From contig CAZNHL010000005.1 in the NCBI GenBank assembly GCA_964572965.1, positions 1 through 64,000 on the forward strand: a DNA stretch of 64,000 nucleotides, given 5' to 3'. The stretch's first letter is position 1; the number at the start of each line of letters is the position of its first letter. The notes beneath the pieces were generated by a model. The model saw only the letters and a program-made list of their open reading frames with translations. It searched no databases and had not been told where the DNA came from. Of this stretch, positions 60,714 through 64,000 are shown in pieces. Origin of the DNA: CAZNHL01 sp964572965 (lineage in GTDB: Bacteria > Bacteroidota > Bacteroidia > Cytophagales > UBA9547). The position numbers and the translations under genes are program-made.

Positions 60714-61412
60714 ATGAAAATTACTCAAAATATTATTTGGTTGGTATTGATCAGTGTGCTCATTATTGCATGTAACAAAGATCGTGAAAAGCAGAAGGAA
60801 GCGCTAACTACAGAAACGGCTCCTGTTGTACTTACAGACAGCATACGTTTATTAAAACATATTGACAGCTTGTCAACTGTAATCCAATTTCCCTACCTCA
60901 CTTCAGATGACAATCATAAAAACCAATATAAAGAAGGGCTTGCTGTCAATCTTTCAGAATTTAAAGACAAACAGCTTTTTAAGCTGTCATATCAGCGCAT
61001 AAATTCTGATTTCGGGAATGAAGAAATCGAATATTCAATAGGTGATGAAGATTCTGTATTTAACCTGACAGGAAGTGATTATAGACTGGATGGGGTATTG
61101 GTGGGAAAAACACCTGAATTTCTGGTTATTCATTTTTTTGATAGGGAGAAGGCTTCCGGCTGGCTGGTGACAATATCTCATCAGTTAAAGCTTATTGATG
61201 CCATAAGGTCAGATGTATGGGAAGGTAATTCACATTACCAGTCAAAAAGAAGCATCAGAGTTTTTTCTGATCTGAAATTTGAGTTACTTAACTATTATAG
61301 TGTACAGACAGGCGAAACGGAGTTTGATGCTGTAGAAGGAAAAGAAAGCTGGTTTATAGATTCTAACGGTTACATCCGGAAAATAGAAGATACTACTGCC
61401 GCAACGAAATAA
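60714..61412 (+). CDS. hypothetical lipoprotein
   Basis: 232 residues, not recognised. Signal sequence with lipobox LIIAC (Cys20), then a Lys/Glu/Thr-rich linker and a mixed alpha/beta body (LLKHIDSLSTVIQFPYL, LVIHFFDREKASGWLVTISH, KESWFIDSNGYIRKIED). Probably faces the periplasm or is surface exposed. It is a single gene between two terminators, and gives no functional clue. Confidence 0.78.
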   Translation: MKITQNIIWLVLISVLIIACNKDREKQKEALTTETAPVVLTDSIRLLKHIDSLSTVIQFPYLTSDDNHKNQYKEGLAVNLSEFKDKQLFKLSYQRINSDFGNEEIEYSIGDEDSVFNLTGSDYRLDGVLVGKTPEFLVIHFFDREKASGWLVTISHQLKLIDAIRSDVWEGNSHYQSKRSIRVFSDLKFELLNYYSVQTGETEFDAVEGKESWFIDSNGYIRKIEDTTAATK

Positions 61413-61503
61413 AACACTATGAAAATCAATAATTTGCTCCTGATTGGATAAGGATAGCAGCAGATCAGAACACTGTATCTGACACAAAGTATTGATATAT
61501 ATA

Positions 61504-61540
61504 AAATGGTGTCAGGAGAAAACTCCTGACACCATTTCAA
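61504..61540. terminator. strong hairpin terminator
   Basis: Perfect 15-base stem AAATGGTGTCAGGAG/CTCCTGACACCATTT (61504-61518 with 61523-61537, AAAA loop) ending at the minus-strand SPFH stop codon. Its minus-strand tail is TTATATATA. Confidence 0.85.
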
Positions 61541-62323
61541 TTAGTTGATATTTTTAAAGAAAACCGGACTATTGCCATAGAGCGGAGTACTGCCATTCCA
61601 TTTTTCAATGAATTGTTGTTGTATCAACAGAGGGCTGAGTGTTTTTATTCTTAATTCGTTTGCTTTTGCTTCAGCTTCTGCCTCTACTATTTTCTTTTTT
61701 GCCTGAGCTTCAGCTACTTTTAGCTCATTTTCTACCTGCATGGCTTGTTGAACGGCTTTGTTCTTAGCATTGATGGCCTGAACAATGGTTTCAGGATATT
61801 GTAACCCGCTGGTTAGTTGTTCCAGTTTGAAGCCATCGATACCTAAAGTAGCATCAAGTGTTTTTTGTACATCAGCTTCAAACTGTTGTCTGTTGCTTAT
61901 AAGCTCGTCTGTCGTATATTTATTCATCTGAATCCTAAACGCATCTTTTACATAATTCAACAGCGTAGTTTCAGTAATTTGGACTATTTCTTTTCTGTAT
62001 TTTTTGAATATATGTGGTGATTTCCCTGATAGTACATAAAAAGAAATAGTTGGGTCTACTGTGAATACAGAACCGTCTTTGGCATTTACTGTAAAAGGCT
62101 CGTAATCGGCAGTCTGCACAAATGTCGGGAACTGGAATACGTCTTCTGTGAATGGGTTATACCATACACGGCCGGTTACCAGTGTTACATCCTGTACTCC
62201 TTTATCGGTACCATATTGTTTTACAAGTATACCTTCATGACCGGCGTCGATACGCGTGCATGAACCCAGGAGGATAGCCACTGTAAGCAGTGCCGCTAAT
62301 CCGATAAAAATCTTTTTGATCAT
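61541..62323 (-). CDS. SPFH/band 7 (prohibitin-like) lipoprotein
   Basis: 260 residues from the ATG at 62323, which overlaps the stop of the preceding gene (ATGA); a longer frame to 62383 lies inside that gene and is rejected. Lipobox LLGSC (Cys20) instead of a plain membrane anchor. The SPFH domain (about 25-190) has GHEGILVKQYGTDKGVQDV and FTVNAKDGSVFTVDPTISFYV. A Glu/Ala/Lys-rich coiled coil follows (VENELKVAEAQAKKKIVEAE). Band 7 proteins form ring scaffolds. The two tiny membrane proteins upstream are likely partners. Confidence 0.9.
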   Translation of the reverse strand: MIKKIFIGLAALLTVAILLGSCTRIDAGHEGILVKQYGTDKGVQDVTLVTGRVWYNPFTEDVFQFPTFVQTADYEPFTVNAKDGSVFTVDPTISFYVLSGKSPHIFKKYRKEIVQITETTLLNYVKDAFRIQMNKYTTDELISNRQQFEADVQKTLDATLGIDGFKLEQLTSGLQYPETIVQAINAKNKAVQQAMQVENELKVAEAQAKKKIVEAEAEAKANELRIKTLSPLLIQQQFIEKWNGSTPLYGNSPVFFKNIN

Positions 62324-62505
62324 TGTTTTAATTTTGAATAGATAAATTTGATTAAAAGGATATTGGCAGAAAGTAACAAACAAAGCAATACTGCACCAAA
62401 GAAAACGTGCATGTCTGAGGCTTGTCTTAACAGCCAGGTAACAGGAGATAATAAAAGGATATCAGCCAGTACGATCAGCGGTATCCCGATAAGGTATTTG
62501 TTCAT
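62320..62505 (-). CDS. small two-helix membrane protein
   Basis: 61 residues with two hydrophobic helices, YLIGIPLIVLADILLLSPV and FFGAVLLCLLLSANILLIKF, joined by a short polar loop with WLLRQASDMH. It overlaps the SPFH gene start by 4 bases, so translation is coupled. Family not recognised. Confidence 0.75.
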   Translation of the reverse strand: MNKYLIGIPLIVLADILLLSPVTWLLRQASDMHVFFGAVLLCLLLSANILLIKFIYSKLKQ

Positions 62506-62535
62506 TACAATATAACTTGGCTAGAGGCTTCGTAA

Positions 62536-62640
62536 TTATTTCTTCTCCTTTTTTATTCTGTAAATGGTATAGATGACAGGAGCAAGGATTGCGATTGCAA
62601 TAATAAAGTAAAAGAAACCTAACGAAGGGGCTTGTTGCAT
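62536..62640 (-). CDS. 34-residue single-helix membrane protein
   Basis: MQQAPSLGFFYFIIAIAILA, then PVIYTIYRIKKEKK: one transmembrane helix with a basic tail (positive-inside). It sits 21 bases after the PorE-like gene and 30 bases before the 61-residue gene on the same strand. The tight spacing supports it being real; no family recognised. Confidence 0.6.
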   Translation of the reverse strand: MQQAPSLGFFYFIIAIAILAPVIYTIYRIKKEKK

Positions 62641-62661
62641 TATGGCGTTTTGTTGGGTGAC

Positions 62662-63999
62662 TTAAAAACCTTCGTATTCTTCATCGCCGGGTCTTACTAC
62701 CTGAAATTCAACCCTACGGTTTAGCTTATGGTCAGCGTCGGTCAGTTCTTCTTTTACAATAGGTTTACTGCTTCCGTAACCAATTGCCTTAATACGGGAT
62801 TTTTTGATGAAATCACCTTTCGTAGCGGCAAGATATTCTTTAATAGCATCAGCCCGTCTTTGTGAAAGATCTCTGTTTACATTAGGGTCACCACTTTTGT
62901 CGGTATGGCCCGATATAATCAGTTTGAAATCGGGGTTGTCTATCAAGAAGTCAAATAATTTGTCAAGATCTGAATACATGAAAGGCGTGATATTGGCTTT
63001 GTCCCTTTCAAATTCCAGTGTAGCAAACTGGAGCTTTTTGAATTTAATAGACGGAGTTTTGATATGAATAGTTGTATCGCCTTCTATGTGCATTTTTTGT
63101 TCGATACGGAAGAAGTCGTCACCCTGAATGATCAATAAGTAATCTGCATTGTCTATCAGGTCAAATTCAAAGCTACCGTCAGGATGGATATTTTTTGGTG
63201 CAATCTCAATACCGTTTGTCAAGTCAATCATCGAAACAATACCATCGAAAGATTTTCCTGTAGCACTGTCACTCAATGTGCCTTTGAAAGAAGTAATGGC
63301 ATTGGGCTGTGCCTCCATTGGCAGAGGAAAAGAATACAAATCAAGGTTGGTATTGTCGTCATTTTCAGCTCTTGAATAATAGAGGTTTTTCGCTTCAGAA
63401 TCAATAGTGAAATAGTATTCGTTACCTTTCCCGTTTACCAGAGGGCCTACGTTTTTAGGCTCAATCCATACACCGTCAATGCAACGGGTTCTGTAAATGT
63501 CAAATTCTCCGAAGTTGAGCAGGTGTCCGTTAGAGCTGAAATAAAGAACATTGTAAGTCGGGTGCATAAATGGGCTTACTTCATTGTTAGAAGTATTAAC
63601 GATTGGGCCCATGTTGATTGGAGTACCCCATTCCCCGCCTTTATTTTTTACACAATAATAAATGTCAGATAAACCGAACCCACCCAGACGGTCAGATGCA
63701 AAATAAAGCGTGTCTTCAGAATGTGACAATGCTGGTTGTGAATCCCAGGAACGGCTGTTGATATGAAAACCTAAATTTTGCGGCGGTGACCAGGAAGTGT
63801 CTTTCGGGTTAAGTTGTGTGTAATAAATATCACAATCACCCATGCCGTCAGGAGCCATGCATTTTGCAAAATATACCGTCAGACCGTCTCTGGAAATACA
63901 GGCAGAACCTTCATTATATGGAGTGTTGAGCTTTTTCATGAGCTCGGCTTCATTCCAGAAACCATCGTCATTTTGTGTGAAGTAAAGGTCTTCGCTCAA
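62662..63999 (-). CDS. PD40/OmpA-family protein, PorE-like (5' end outside window)
   Basis: At least 445 residues; the frame runs off the right edge, so the TTG at 63999 is not taken as a start. Visible order: PD40/WD40-like propeller repeats (LYFASDRLGGFGLSDIYYC, LYFSSNGHLLNFGEFDIYR), a carboxypeptidase-regulatory-like domain (SFKGTLSDSATGKSFDGIV), then an OmpA C-terminal domain with the peptidoglycan-binding block ISGHTDKSGDPNVNRDLSQRRAD. This order is that of PorE, a peptidoglycan-anchored part of the T9SS machine, but related proteins exist outside T9SS. It leads the minus-strand unit with the tiny proteins and SPFH gene. Confidence 0.9.
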   Translation of the reverse strand: MSEDLYFTQNDDGFWNEAELMKKLNTPYNEGSACISRDGLTVYFAKCMAPDGMGDCDIYYTQLNPKDTSWSPPQNLGFHINSRSWDSQPALSHSEDTLYFASDRLGGFGLSDIYYCVKNKGGEWGTPINMGPIVNTSNNEVSPFMHPTYNVLYFSSNGHLLNFGEFDIYRTRCIDGVWIEPKNVGPLVNGKGNEYYFTIDSEAKNLYYSRAENDDNTNLDLYSFPLPMEAQPNAITSFKGTLSDSATGKSFDGIVSMIDLTNGIEIAPKNIHPDGSFEFDLIDNADYLLIIQGDDFFRIEQKMHIEGDTTIHIKTPSIKFKKLQFATLEFERDKANITPFMYSDLDKLFDFLIDNPDFKLIISGHTDKSGDPNVNRDLSQRRADAIKEYLAATKGDFIKKSRIKAIGYGSSKPIVKEELTDADHKLNRRVEFQVVRPGDEEYEGF

Positions 64000-64000
64000 T

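Overview
The window comes from a low-GC member of the Bacteroidota, most likely a Cytophaga/Sporocytophaga-type Cytophagales. This rests on the gene families seen: a type IX secretion C-terminal sorting domain, a TonB receptor with a carboxypeptidase-like plug extension, a PUR-alpha-type (DUF3276) protein, 7TMR-DISM histidine kinases, LytTR regulators, a PorE-like PD40/OmpA protein and a LolA carrier. It also rests on many intergenic matches to the Bacteroidota housekeeping promoter (-7 TAnnTTTG, -33 TTTG). I see no rRNA, tRNA, CRISPR array, insertion sequence or phage genes. The sequence is a draft: ten Ns at 29274-29283 follow a perfect 54-base fold-back inside ftsK.

Layout. 1-7.6 kb: a cut-off sensor kinase, a MerR regulator, alaS, gatB and a thioredoxin-fold lipoprotein. 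7.9-17 kb: a deoxyhypusine-synthase homologue, thioesterase, outer-membrane protein, pcm, riboflavin synthase, an orphan LytTR regulator, PAP2 phosphatase, hemF, an acetyltransferase and guaA. 17-25.8 kb: a TPR/periplasmic-binding protein coupled to hemL, a sensor kinase, dcd, a YceI-like protein with a Sua5 homologue, an AcpH-like protein and a WG-repeat protein. 26-36 kb: pyrD, ftsK (broken by the gap), lolA, pyrF, a phospholipase-D-fold protein, a mono-cluster ferredoxin, ychF, the PUR protein, rlpA and a DUF58 protein. 36-43.3 kb: a LytS/LytTR two-component pair, a glycosyltransferase, a TonB receptor, a Lys-rich protein and mdh with a small companion.

44.0-48.9 kb is the most distinctive block. 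It encodes an MbnP/MbnH-type pair (a lipoprotein and its di-heme enzyme), a second di-heme peroxidase, an outer-membrane barrel with a CxxC start, and two paralogous 124-residue membrane-anchored proteins with a C-x9-C-x3-CH motif. Each small gene has the same promoter, TTTG-N19-TAGCTTTG, ending five bases before the ATG, so both transcripts are predicted to be leaderless or nearly so. Each is followed by a related hairpin.

49-64 kb: a thioesterase, a DMT transporter, a divergent hxlR/NmrA-like pair with overlapping -7 boxes, asnA, a Cys-rich lipoprotein, a 0.6-kb gene-poor stretch rich in inverted repeats, a NarL-type two-component system divergent from a 1079-residue T9SS beta-helix protein, a lipoprotein, and a set of two tiny membrane proteins with an SPFH lipoprotein behind a PorE-like protein cut by the right edge. 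A 65-base intergenic repeat with inverted ends occurs twice (about 53.5 and 60.5 kb), and one copy is interrupted by about 100 bases. Most transcription units end in strong hairpin terminators.
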